Assembly: GCF_043290135.1 (NCBI RefSeq)
Contig: NC_134701.1
Span: 100,642,702 to 100,706,701, forward strand
DNA length: 64,000 nucleotides
From: Rhipicephalus microplus
Lineage: Eukaryota > Arthropoda > Arachnida > Ixodida > Ixodidae
Direction: 5' to 3'
Shown piece by piece: positions 34,584 to 44,900 of this stretch. The stretch's first letter is position 1. Each line of letters begins with the position of its first letter. Under the pieces are notes generated by a model, which saw nothing but the letters and a program-made list of their open reading frames with translations, had not been told where the DNA came from and made no database searches. Both the position numbers and the translations under genes were made by a program.

Positions 34584-34589
34584 TCATTC

Positions 34590-35120
34590 AAATAAAGTAA
34601 CACGTAAGGACGTGTATTCACTGCCGCGTATTGACGATGCTCTCGAATGCCTACATGGGTCTGCCTACTTTTCATCTATCGACTTACGATCAGGATACTG
34701 ATAGACTTCTGTCGATCATCGAGACCGTGAGAGAACCGCATTCATTACAACTGATGGACTTTTACAGTTCTAGGTTATGCCAGTCGGATTGCGTAATTCT
34801 TCAACTACATTTGAAAGGGTGATGAAGTCTCTCCTGCGTGGATACAAATGGTCCACATGCCTGTGCTACCTTAATGACGTCATCGTATTTTCACCTACAT
34901 TTGAAACCCACCTTAGCCGCCTATCGGCTGTTGTTGAGGTTTTCCGGTCAGCAGGACTTTTAGCTTAACACTTCCAAATGTCGCTTTGGCCGTCTCGAAA
35001 TCGTTGTGCTTGGCCATCTTGTCAGCGCTTGAAGCGTGCAACCTGATCATGACAAAATTAGAGTTCTCAAAGATTTTCCCGTACCGGGTCCCTCAAAAGA
35101 TGTACGTAGTTTTATTGACC
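34590..35120 (+). pseudogene. C-terminal half of the Gypsy reverse transcriptase
   Basis: The RT resumes with [29 protein letters not shown] (motif A Asp present), then two stops where W-Q is expected. After a frameshift come MPVGLRNSSTTFERVM and CYLNDVIVFSP (34861-34893), then FGRLEIVVLGH and HDKIRVLKDFPVPG. The usual YxDD/LDD aspartate has become Asn (LND), so the active site itself is lost. FERVM and VIVFSP make the identity secure. Confidence 0.9.
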
Positions 35121-35129
35121 TCTGCTCTT

Positions 35130-35635
35130 ATACTTTCGGCGTTTTGTGAAGAATTTGGCTAATATTGCCCGACCGCTTACGGAACTACTGAAGAAGGTCA
35201 TGCCTTTTTATTGGGGTACTGACCAAGCGACTGCCTTCTGCACCCTTACAACATTACTTACTTCTCCACCCATCTTGGCCCATTTCGACCGGTCAGCCCA
35301 TACTGAAGTTCGTATCGATGCCAGCGAACATAGAATCGGTGCTGTTCTCGCCCAGCGGCAACCGGGACAGGATCGCGTCATCGCTTATGCCAGTCGCCTC
35401 CTTTCCCTTTCCGAGAGCAAGTTTTCCATCACAAAGCGTGAGTGCCTTGCAGTAGTCTGGACAATCGGAAAATTTTGACCATACTTGTTTCGCCGCACTT
35501 TTTCGGTAATAACGGATCACCATGCCTTGTGCTGGCTGCAGTCCCTTAAAGATCTAACTGGACGACTTGGCCATTGGGCCTTAAAACTCCAAGATTACAG
35601 CTTTGACGTGGCATATACAAATATGGCCTAATGCA
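35130..35635 (+). pseudogene. RNase H domain of the Gypsy pol
   Basis: Reads KNLANIARPLTELLKK, then VRIDASEHRIGAVLAQ (first Asp), IAYASRLLSLSESKFS, KRECLAVVW (Glu) to a TGA at 35476-35478. It continues in the same frame with [20 protein letters not shown] (last Asp in TDHH) and [10 protein letters not shown]. All catalytic positions of the retroelement RNase H are readable, with one stop in between. Confidence 0.9.
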
Positions 35636-35639
35636 CAAG

Positions 35640-36809
35640 GATGCAAACTGTCTATCCCGTAACCCCGTGGACCCACCCGAACTTTCAGCACATTATTCTG
35701 ACCCGTGTGTCTTCGCCATGTCTGCTTTCACCGACATACGCAAGGAACAGCTCAGTGATGTCTACTTGCGGTCTATCATGCAGAGTTTACGTTTGCCCCA
35801 CGTAGACCCGTCGCTACACTTGTTCGTTCTAGCGATGGCATTCTTTATCGACGCAACACCAGCGCCGAGGGACCAGAGCTACTACTCGTAGTTCCTGCGA
35901 CACTCCGTTCTGCTGTTCTTGAACAGCTTCACGACGCTCCAACCGCTGGACATCTCGAGGTCACGCGCACGTATGATCGCGTGCGGCGTAGATTCCTCTG
36001 GCCAGGCCTTTACCGTTCTATGCGCCAATACGTTGCTGCTTGTGAGTCCTGCCAGTGCTTCAAACATTCCACCTTGCCACCAGCTGGTCTGCTCCTACCA
36101 ATAAACATGCCCACCGTACTCTGCATAATACCCACCGCAATACCCACCGTAATACCGTGTCAGTCTCGTTGGACCATTTCCTACTGCTCTCACTGGAAAC
36201 AAGCAGATAGCCGTGGCCACTGACTACGCCACAAGATACGCTATCACACGAGCCCTACCGACAAGCTGTGCGACTGACGTCGTGGACTTCTTGCTTCATG
36301 GCGCAATTCATCACCATGGCGCTCCTCGACAGCTGCTGACCGATCGTAGTCGCTCATTTCTTTCAAAAGTAGTAGATGACATCCTTCGCTCGTGTTCGAC
36401 GCGTCACAAGCTCACTACGGTCTACCACCCGCAAACAAATGGTCTTACCGAGCGCCTAAGTCGAACCTTGACAACAATGCTCTCCATGTACGCTTCCAAA
36501 GATCACCTTGATTGGGATAGTATTTTGCCTTATGTGACATTCACGTCCAGTTCGTCACGCCACGACGCGGCTGGTTTCTCCCCCTTCTATTTATTATTCA
36601 ACCGCCATGATGCGTTACCCTTTGAGACTCTACTCCCATCGACTACGCAGACGGTTACAGAGTATGCCCGGGATGCCACTGCTCGGACTCAAGTGGCCCG
36701 CCAAATCACACGGGAACGTCTTCTTGGCTCGCAGCTTTCTCAAAAGGCCCGCTACGATAGCCGTCACAGAGTAGTTTACTACTCTCCAGGTTCAGTGGTC
36801 CTTCTCTAG
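35640..36809 (+). pseudogene. Integrase of the Gypsy element
   Basis: The HHCC zinc region reads LEQLHDAPTAGHLEV and VAACESCQCFK near 35920-36065, with frame breaks. The core is open from 36213 to 36809: ATDYATRYAIT (first Asp), QLLTDRSRSFLS (second Asp), YHPQTNGLTERLSRTL (catalytic Glu). The frame then passes through YDSRHRVVYYSPGSVVLL to a TAG. Integrase joins cDNA ends to the genome. The 198-codon core is the best preserved gene of this element. Confidence 0.93.
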
Positions 36810-37047
36810 TTACCATGCCGCCACGTTGGTCTCTCTTCGAAGCTCCTATCTCGCTTCTCAGGGCCTTACCAGTTTTTACGGCAGCTTACCGAGGTCACAT
36901 ATGAGATCGCTCCGTTGGACAATCAGTCATCGTCGTCCGCATCCGCCACTGACGTCGTCCACGCGTCCCGTCTGAAATTATACTTCTCTGCATGATGCTA
37001 CTATCCTTTAGGCGCCGAGACGGCGCTACCGGCGACGGGGAGTTATA
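36810..37047 (+). other. GPY/F-type integrase tail and 3' leader before the 3' LTR
   Basis: Beyond the integrase core stop, reading with a frame change gives FSGPYQFLRQLTEVTYEIAP, the GPY/F module found at the end of many Gypsy integrases. A stretch containing GGCGACGGGGAG precedes the 3' LTR and may be the remains of the polypurine tract. Confidence 0.65.
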
Positions 37048-37220
37048 AGTTACACGACATCGGCAAAGAGACAGCACCAGGTAGATGACGAAGACGATGA
37101 ATGCGATTGCGCTTGTGTTATTGTTGTTGTTGTACCCCCATCTTGAGCCCAGCTGCCTCCAACTCTCCCTGTATAATTTGTAAATATGTTTATTTCAATC
37201 ATTCTCTCACTCCCATTACA
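37048..37220 (+). repeat. 3' LTR of the Gypsy element
   Basis: Aligns end to end with 28847-29019. It begins AGTTACACG (first base changed from T) and ends CCATTACA. It is followed by the ATAT duplication and then composite repeat sequence. Confidence 0.93.
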
Positions 37221-38336
37221 ATATACTCCAATGTAGCGTTGACGCGCACGCACGCGGGGCGCAGCGACGCTACGTTAGCGAAACGCGAGCACTATTTAGT
37301 CTTACGCCAGGCACAACCAACGCAACCAGCGTCAGTTGGCGTGGCCCGACGGCAACCGGCGCGAAAATCGGGCCAATACGTTACCCCGACAATACTGTGT
37401 CTCCCTCTTTTCGAGACGTAAGGACACCGGACGCACTGAAACGCTAATGCGTCAAAGCAACGCAGCGCGGCGCGCACCTGCGGGTATATGGCAGGACCGG
37501 TGCTTGGCGTGGCAACGCTGGCTGGACGTGACAAAATGAACGCTGGCGAACACGCGCACCACATGCCGTCGAAATGTGTTGGCACCTTGACTGTGGCATG
37601 TATTCAAGTTTTCACATGAAAGGCATCTTATGATTATCATGTTTGAACCAGTCACAAACATTCTTCATCCATTGACTTCACGTATTACCAAATTTGGCAT
37701 GTTTGAAGCTAGCGAAACAGCCGCGAGCACATCTTGAGGGTGGCATGTAGTCATTTCGTTACATGACACGCATGTCGTTATTATCATGTTTGGATGTGTC
37801 ACTTAGCTATCTCGTTAGTTCACGTTGCGTATTACCGCGTTTCGCACATGTGAAGCTAGCAAAACAGCCGCCAGCGCTTCATGAGCATTGCATGTAGTCA
37901 TGTCGCTACATGACACGCATCTAATGATTTTCATGTTTGCACCAGTCATATACCTTTGTCAACCATTCACGTACCGTTATACCAAATTTCGTGTATGTTA
38001 CGCTAGTGAAATGGCCGCGAGCAGATCATGAGCGTGGCATGCAGTCATGTTGTTACGTGACACGCGTGTCATGGTTTTTAAGTTATGGTCTGTCGCTTGT
38101 GTTTGCCATGCAATCACTCCTTACCATGCTAGTCTTGCAACATGCCATGTGCACTAAACCACCGCAAGAGTGGCAGAACAATTCAATGTAAATACTGAAA
38201 TCCAAAAAACATATAATGATTTTCATGTCATGAGTGGTAAATTATGTTCTTGATACAGTCATGTCAAGCCGTACCAAGTTTGGTATTGATATAATTATCG
38301 AAACGGCCAGGAGAGCTAAAAGTCGTAGGTGGCTAA

Positions 38337-38421
<85 letters not shown>

Positions 38422-38487
38422 GAGATAGATAGATATGCTCAATGTCGCTGATGCTCGCTAAGAATTGCTTCGCGCTAAAGAAACGTG
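37221..38487 (-). repeat. Composite repeat copy 3, second part (inverted)
   Basis: Continues the inverted repeat unit: the GC-rich core (37225-37590), then dyad-rich modules of about 155 bp, the TACCAAGTTTGGTATTGAT block, (ATAG)n at 38337-38436, and the left edge GCTAAGAATTGCTTCGCGC near 38456-38475. Together with 28432-28846 it makes one unit of about 1.7 kb once the LTR element is removed. Confidence 0.9.
38337..38436. repeat. (ATAG)n within composite repeat copy 3
   Basis: About 25 units, which is the reverse complement of the (TATC)n tract of the other copies and lies at the same internal place. Confidence 0.95.
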
Positions 38488-38742
38488 GGCACGAGACGCT
38501 AGCATGCGCATTGGAGGGGTCAATGGCGCCACCAATGCCGGATTTTTTATTATGTGCGATTACAAAGCGCTCTACAACCATAAAAACACACAGCCCAATC
38601 CACAAGCGAAATCAGAATGACGCATTCTGCACTCATGGGTTACATGCAAATATATGAGTCACTTGCTTGTTCCTTTGGTGGAACTACTCGTGATTTAGAC
38701 CGGACGCTGTATAGAGACCTAGTACGGGCGCGCTAACGTAAC

Positions 38743-39997
38743 CACAGCTGCGACGCGTAGCGCAACGTGGTTTTATTAGGGGCGAAGCTCCTTATAGCGG
38801 CACCCGTTCGTTCCTCGTAGCTGTGGTAATGTGTAAAAAGTATTACAATTTGACCTCCAAGGTGGTGACGGTGAGAGATTTCTTCTGTGTGTTGTTGAAC
38901 AATAACAGATAGTGCTCAAGGTACATGCCTATGACTGCTAAAGAGGAATGAGAGACAGGAGATTTTGGCTTTTATTTAGCGCGTCCGCTGCGAATTTCTT
39001 ATTGTTCAACAACTCACAGAAGACAAGAAGGAGTTGCTACGTTATACATGCTGGGCGTAACCTCCTAGGATTTAGAAAGGTTTAGGGAGCGTTGGGTCGC
39101 AGTGTCATGAATACAGTGAACTAGTATATACCATGAACTCGAGGTAGTTAAAGGTTGGAAGTAGACACGAAGCACAAGCCGCAAGAAAGTGTGCGTGTGC
39201 CTCTTCTCGTTCAGTCCTTGGAATGTCCGACGAATGGCGGTGCTTTTATATGAGAAATATATGATGAAAAAATGCGACATGGTGGTAATTGGAGTGTTGA
39301 ATAGGTGGACGAACGGACACACAGATAGATGCATGGACGGACGCACGGAAAGCTGCATGGACGGATGAACGCATGAACGAACGCAGAAGCGAATGCATGG
39401 AAAAAAGCAGGGACGGACGCACAGATGAACGTGTGCGGACGCACGAACAGACGCACGCATGGACAGGCGGATGAATGCACGGGCGGCCACACAGGCGCAC
39501 GCATGGATGGACGGAAGCAAGAACGAATGGACGAATGGATGCTTCGCCCGCTATCCATCATTCACTCCGTGGATATGCTACCATTTTTGCTTTTAGGGAC
39601 CAAGCTTTTCATATTTCCCTTAGTCGGTCTTCCTTCTATCCAGCGTAGCTAGCATATCCACGGAGTTAATTATATGATGAGTGCGGCAAGCGTCCGTTCG
39701 TCCTATGCTTGCTGTACTGTGGTGGTAGTCGACGGACGCATGGACGAACAAGTGCACAGATGGATAAACGGACGCTTCGCCCCACTAATCATTCAATCCG
39801 TGCATATGCTTTGATTTTGTTTATTTATCCCTCACGCGCCAAGAAGCGTTTTGCTTGTCGTTGAGAAGTCCCACTGAACGTGTCTCATGTATAGGGAAGA
39901 CCTGTTGTGGTGAGCATGGCATGAAAGCCAGCGTTCCAGCCTAAGAAGCAATCAACGCTTCTAAGAAGCAATAAAACCACGTCGCAACGCAGCTGTG
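38743..39997. mobile_element. Inverted-repeat-rich block, possible foldback or MITE-like element
   Basis: Three nested or successive inverted repeats lie here. Outer arms CACAGCTGCG...ACGTGGTTTTATT are at 38743-38777 and, inverted, at 39970-39997. A 24-bp pair with one mismatch is at 38882-38905 and 38999-39022. An imperfect pair of about 50 bp is at 39529-39579 and 39651-39703, containing TCCGTGGATATGCT. GGGGCGAAGCTCC near the left arm and GCTTCGCCC near the inner arms add further symmetry. No transposase is present. The class is uncertain and the outer arms may be a coincidence of two dispersed repeats. Confidence 0.45.
39300..39545. repeat. Degenerate (GGACGCAT/GAAC)n minisatellite
   Basis: Variations on ACGGACGCATGGACG repeat for about 245 bp, ending at GCTTCGCCC. 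The reverse strand gives long Cys/Arg-rich frames that are artefacts. A shorter stretch of similar units sits at 39728-39775 before another GCTTCGCCCC. Confidence 0.75.
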
Positions 39998-40767
39998 AAT
40001 ACATTAGAGCATCTGTAGGAATTCTCGCGACAGCGTCAGAATGAAAATCAGTGCTAGTTCAATGAGAACAAGAAGAATCCATCCAATCGAGTGTAAAAAG
40101 TAATCCATGGACGTCGAACGCTGCAGTCTTCTCACATTATTGCGGATTATGCTGCCATTTTTCTTCTTCTTCACCGGTGCCCCGCCCTCCCTTTATATAA
40201 AGCCCACGAACTTCGAAGTTTTAGCCACATGTAGATCTGTTGCAGAGACTTCGCAATTTTTACTGCTCTAATATGGGCGGCGCTAATCTACAGCACAATA
40301 AAAACGCCATTTGAAAAAGAAACGCTTCAGAAATGACTTTGCCTCTCGCACTCCATGACCCGACATTTGCAAACGAACACAAAATTATATAAAAGCGCTA
40401 TCCCATTTTTTACCGCCACACAGAAGCTTAGCCACAGCGTGGCAGCCTTTTCGACCGAAAGAAAGAGCGCCGCGGTAAGAGAAAAGAGTGAGCCACGCCC
40501 ACCTCTGGAAACACGCACTCTCCGTGAGAAACCCGCTGTGCACCCGCAATCTCAGTGACCATGTTTATTCACGTGCAGTTTTCTGTCTCTGCCCACGTGA
40601 ATGCTACCTGTGGTGCTGCTTTATTCAAACACATCTCTCCAGGGCCCTAGTGAGGTATTTGCCTGCCTTTAATGCGGGAATAAACCAGCCAATGTCTTCT
40701 AAATGTTCCATATCCGATAACAGTTTACTCGAAAAATAAATTGTTGAGGCAGTGATTGCATCGCTAT
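39998..40767. other. Unassigned sequence
   Basis: About 770 bp with no gene or known repeat. It ends at the target duplication of the next LINE. Confidence 0.45.
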
Positions 40768-40780
40768 ATACATAACTGAA

Positions 40781-41005
40781 TCACTATGGTAGCAGTCGAT
40801 CTCCTGTATATTTCTTTCAAGATGTTTATATGTGCTTCGTCGACGCCCTGATTCTGCAGTGTCTGCATGACTGCTGATATTTCTATTGAATAAAATGCCT
40901 TCTCGTAATCCATGAAGGCTATGCATAGTGGTTGGCTGTATTCTGAGCATTTCTCTGTTAGCTGATCGATAGTATAAATGTGGTCGATTGTTGAGAGATT
41001 TTTAA
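40781..41005 (-). pseudogene. RTE RT motif A region (inverted segment)
   Basis: A minus-strand frame reads STIDHIYTIDQL, LCIAFMDYEKAFYSIE and LQNQGVDEAH, matching STIDHIHTIN and FIDYEKAFDSVE of the RTE copy at 32392-32694. Asp-to-Tyr in AFDS and other changes show decay. Confidence 0.9.
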
Positions 41006-41014
41006 GGAGATAGT

Positions 41015-41968
41015 TCACAAGAAGGGTGTAAAACACGGGGATCCACTATCCCCAGTGCTATTACCGCGTGCTTACAGGTGGTTTTAAGGCCTTGAATGAA
41101 ACCAGTTAGGGATAAGTGTTAATTGAGAGTATCTTAGTAACATGCGCTTAGTCAATGACATTGCATGGCTGAGTAACTCTGGGGAATAATTGCAACTCAT
41201 GATTATGGAGTTAGACAAAGAAAGCAGAAAGGTCCGTCTTCAAATATTCTCCATAAAACGAAACTAATGTACGACAACTTCGGAAAGGAGCAGCGCTTCG
41301 AAACAGGTAACAGTAAAGTTTAAATTGTAAAAGACTATGTGTGCTTAGGACACGTAATAACCGCGGAGCCGAAGCACGGCATTAATGTAACTAGAAGAAT
41401 AAGAATGAGGTGGAGCACATTTAGCAAGCACTTTCAAATCATGAGAGGTAGATTGCCACTATCCCTCGAGAAGAAGGTATATAATAGCTGCATCTTGCCG
41501 GTACTTAGCTAAAGAGCAGAAACGTGGAGACTTACAAAGAGGGTTCAGCTTAATTCGGGCATGACGCAGCGAGCAATGTAAAGGTAAGTGGTAGGTGTAA
41601 CCTTAAGATACAAGAAGAGAGCAGAGTGGATCGGGGAACCAAAGGCGGTTAACGAATATCATAGCTGAAATCAAGAAGAAATGAACATGGGCCAGGCATG
41701 TAGCGCGTGGACAGGATAAGCGCTGGTCATTAAAGATAACTAACTGGATTCCCAGAGAAGGCCAGTGGGTTGAGGGGAGACAGAAGGTTAGGTGGGCAAA
41801 TGAGATTAAGAAGTTTGCCGGTATGAATTAGCAGCAGCAAGCACAGGACTGGGTTGACTGGTGGAACTTGGGAGGGGCCTATATCCTGCAGTGGACGTAA
41901 TAATGCTGATGGTGTTGTTGTATTTGTAATTTTTGCTGTTGATGTTATTGATGATGATGATGATGACA
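41015..41968 (+). pseudogene. RTE RT C-terminal part (direct segment)
   Basis: Starts with KKGVKH, equivalent to the KKGVRQGD block. It carries remnants LPLSLEKKVYNSCILPVLS, AETWRLTKRVQLN and VVGVTLRYKKRAEW between stops, and ends in GATGATGATGATGA at 41950-41965. It is more degraded than the copy at 31492-32067. Confidence 0.87.
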
Positions 41969-41981
41969 ATACATAGCTGAA

Positions 41982-44900
41982 GTAACTTTATTTGCTTTTT
42001 CTTTCCATAAACGAACAGGGTGTGTTAACCTCAAAAGAAGCATTAGATATGCAAGACCGGGTGCAGAATGAAATTTTTGTTATATTCTCCTTTGAGACAG
42101 ATGGAACTAATTAAATGGTACACAGTCTATTCGCGAATAATTTGAGCCAAAGCTCCAACAGGCAGAGGGACCTAGAAACATAGTATTGAGATGTCTGTAG
42201 CAGACGACTTCATTGTTTGAATCTGTGGTAAGTGTTCTTGCACAATATTTCACCGTAAAAAACAATAAAAAGAACTAAAGAAAACGAACACAATCCAACA
42301 GAGTTTTTTTTGCCTTTCACGATGTTTGTGACGAGAATAATGCGATTGTATTTCTTCACAAGCTTTTATTTTCTAAGGCAATGGCGAAGACGGTGTAAAG
42401 GACCCACATACGAATCAGCGAAGTTATTCCAACGATGATCGTTTATTGGTGTCAGTTATGTCCTACACCACTGTACTAAAAAATTTTTCTACTCTTTGAA
42501 CAGTATCAACAAATCATAAGGATAACACAGATAATATGAGTCAGAATCTGTGTATGGTAACGTCACGAAGCAAAACAATGTAGGGACACCTTACTGGAGG
42601 TCTCTGGATACTAATAACTACCTAATATTCTGAAATTTCACTGTACCTGCGCGTCTAACATTTCATTTCCATCAAAAGCTGGGATCTATCTTGAGGATTT
42701 CATTTAAGCACCGTAATTACTCTAGGATAGCCTGGCAACAGTTTTCGCAGAGTTAGTTTCAACGTGCAAGCTGTGTTTCGTCAAGGTACGACGGAGATTT
42801 TGCTATATTACGACGTACAGGAATTTTGAACTGTGCTGTTAGATCTTGGGCGCTTGGTATCTTTGTTTTGTGGGAGCGCGTAAGTGATATAGACCAGCCT
42901 AATCCAGTAACGTTCGTATTGCCTACATGATGTGTAATCGTAGGGTTCAGGAAGCTAAAAAAGGGTCATTTTACACGCATCTATACATTACTGTAGCAGC
43001 AGGTATGAAGAGAATGAGGCAGCAAGTAAGAAGTGTCACAATCATGAAATGATTGAAAAGAAAATTTTCACAGCATCACCGTGACCGTGCATGCCATAGA
43101 AACAAATCGGAATGTTCTGAAGAAGAGATATCAGAGGGAATCTCAAATGGTCTGGACGACCATGTGTGTATGCATCGGACGGTGAATGCAAGCCATTAGA
43201 ATCATAGGCAGACCAATTAAAGCTTTCTGCGTCACTATAGTTTAAGAAATTAAAACAAATTACTACAGAATGCAGATGCTCAGCCAAACCAGTTTTTAAC
43301 GTGTGGAGCCCCATCTACGTGACACTGTTCTCTTTTACGTAGCACCGGTGAATGATCTGATTGGATGTGTCTACTATACAACACTTACTCTCTGCTGGGC
43401 AGTGAGCGTCATCTGCTTGTGTTACAACAAGTAACGTGTTTAAGTTAGAGTAGCCACAGTGTTTATGACGAACTGTGATATCGCCTAATGTTTATAAAAC
43501 ATCGCTTTCACTTATTGCTGTGCACAGCACTTTCTCAACAGGAGAATAGTGGCCTTCAAATTTGGGGACACCACTCCAGCTAATATCCACATGACCAACT
43601 GTGGGCTATCTAGCAGGCTCGTAGAATGATGAAAAGACCGGATATAATGTATACACGGGTGGCATGAGCACGAGGCGGCAACATTGGAGGAGCTTTTTGA
43701 ATAAGGTATTTTTTCTTTTCATTCGTTCGTGCACTCTCAAGCTCATGTATCAAATCAGTGCCGGCATGCGCGAGGAACAATAAGTTTGAGGGCCTTTATT
43801 TCCTAGGCCAACGTGAAAGATAGAGTGACATTTAGTAGCAACTTACGTTACGCACTTTGAGGGCACACCACAATTACCAAGTCTTCATGCTAAAAATAAC
43901 AGGGGTGCCTCCTATCAAAAAAGAGGTGCATAGAGCCAAGGACAATCTAATTCACCTGAAGTGCGCTCACTTTTTCGGGCAAAGCTGCGGTGAGAATTCT
44001 ACATCCGATTCTGCTGGCGTAGTTACTCGTCGCCACCACCAGTGCCTGTAACTGCACTCGCGCACAATCAGAAAGAAATGCACAAATTGAGCGGTATCCC
44101 GACACAGATGCTGTTGTATGGCATCCGAGCATTCTACTGTATAGCCAGGCCGGTTAATCTTTTTCTAATGTGCAAACTTGATACGTTCCCCAATCATGAC
44201 ACATATACCAGGGAGATTTTAAAACATAGTTTCACGAAAACTATTACTAAAATGGTGTCAGGTAGCCGTCTATCTTGCTTTTAAATAGAGAAATCTAGTT
44301 TCTCAATGACACTTGCATACGGTAGACCCTTCCCTCCTGTGTATCCCTCTCCATTCATGTTTGTTCAGTACATAATATCTTGTGTGAATAAATTAAAGTT
44401 TCAGTTTCGCTTGTTGTGGCCTCTTTCTGTGCCCCGTGAGCTTGGGATGGAAATATTTTACTGTGACTAATTACGCATTAAAGTTTCAATAAAAATACAC
44501 TGGTTCCACGTATAGTCATCGAATTGTTTCATCAGAACTGCGTCATTCATTAAAAACTCATTGGTGCCCTCTAGCGCAAGAGTTGAGTCATACTTCTAAA
44601 ATTTCTTCAACTGATGCTATTTTCAGGGTATATTCAGGCGCCGTCTTACAAAAGCTATCGAGGCGCCTATACTAAAGTGCCTCAATTGTTGTTGTCTTTC
44701 TCGACATGCATCAACACCTGTTCCCTATGAAAAATGCATGAAAACTCCGATTGGTTGGAAGACCGGATTTCTTGAGACATTATTCCTAAGGAAAAAATAA
44801 AAAAGGGGTGGGCGGGCGGAGAGAGACATGCTTAGATATGAAATTTCTTGGAGTATTACAAGTGGGTTCCTATCTGTAATTACTTCGCTTTACATGGTTG

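Larger units (their letters stand above)
28847..37220 (+). mobile_element. Ty3/Gypsy LTR retrotransposon with 173-bp LTRs, interrupted by an RTE LINE
   Basis: Two matching 173-bp LTRs at 28847-29019 and 37048-37220 bound gag, CCHC, protease, RT, RNase H and integrase in Gypsy order. The element is flanked by the 4-bp duplication ATAT (28843-28846 and 37221-37224) and sits in composite repeat copy 3. By eye the LTRs differ at about 26 of 173 positions, so the insertion is not recent. The 3.2-kb RTE element at 31395-34583 splits RT. Without it the element is about 5.2 kb, a normal size. Numerous stops and frameshifts make it inactive. Confidence 0.94.
40781..41968 (+). mobile_element. RTE LINE copy with inverted 5' segment (twin-priming structure)
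   Basis: The right part (about 41015-41968) is plus-strand RTE 3' sequence matching the element at 31395-32310 and ending in (GAT)n. The left part (40781 to about 41005) is the next upstream piece of the same element (equivalent to 32345-32565) in the opposite orientation. A 13-bp duplication with one mismatch, ATACATAACTGAA, lies at 40768-40780 and 41969-41981 around the whole, so this was one insertion. Both parts are full of stops. Confidence 0.9.

Noticed and set aside
39065..39561. Cys/Arg-rich frames of 84-151 codons resembling repeat proteins
   Set aside because: They are reverse-strand readings of a GGACGCA-type minisatellite; three overlapping frames are open at once.
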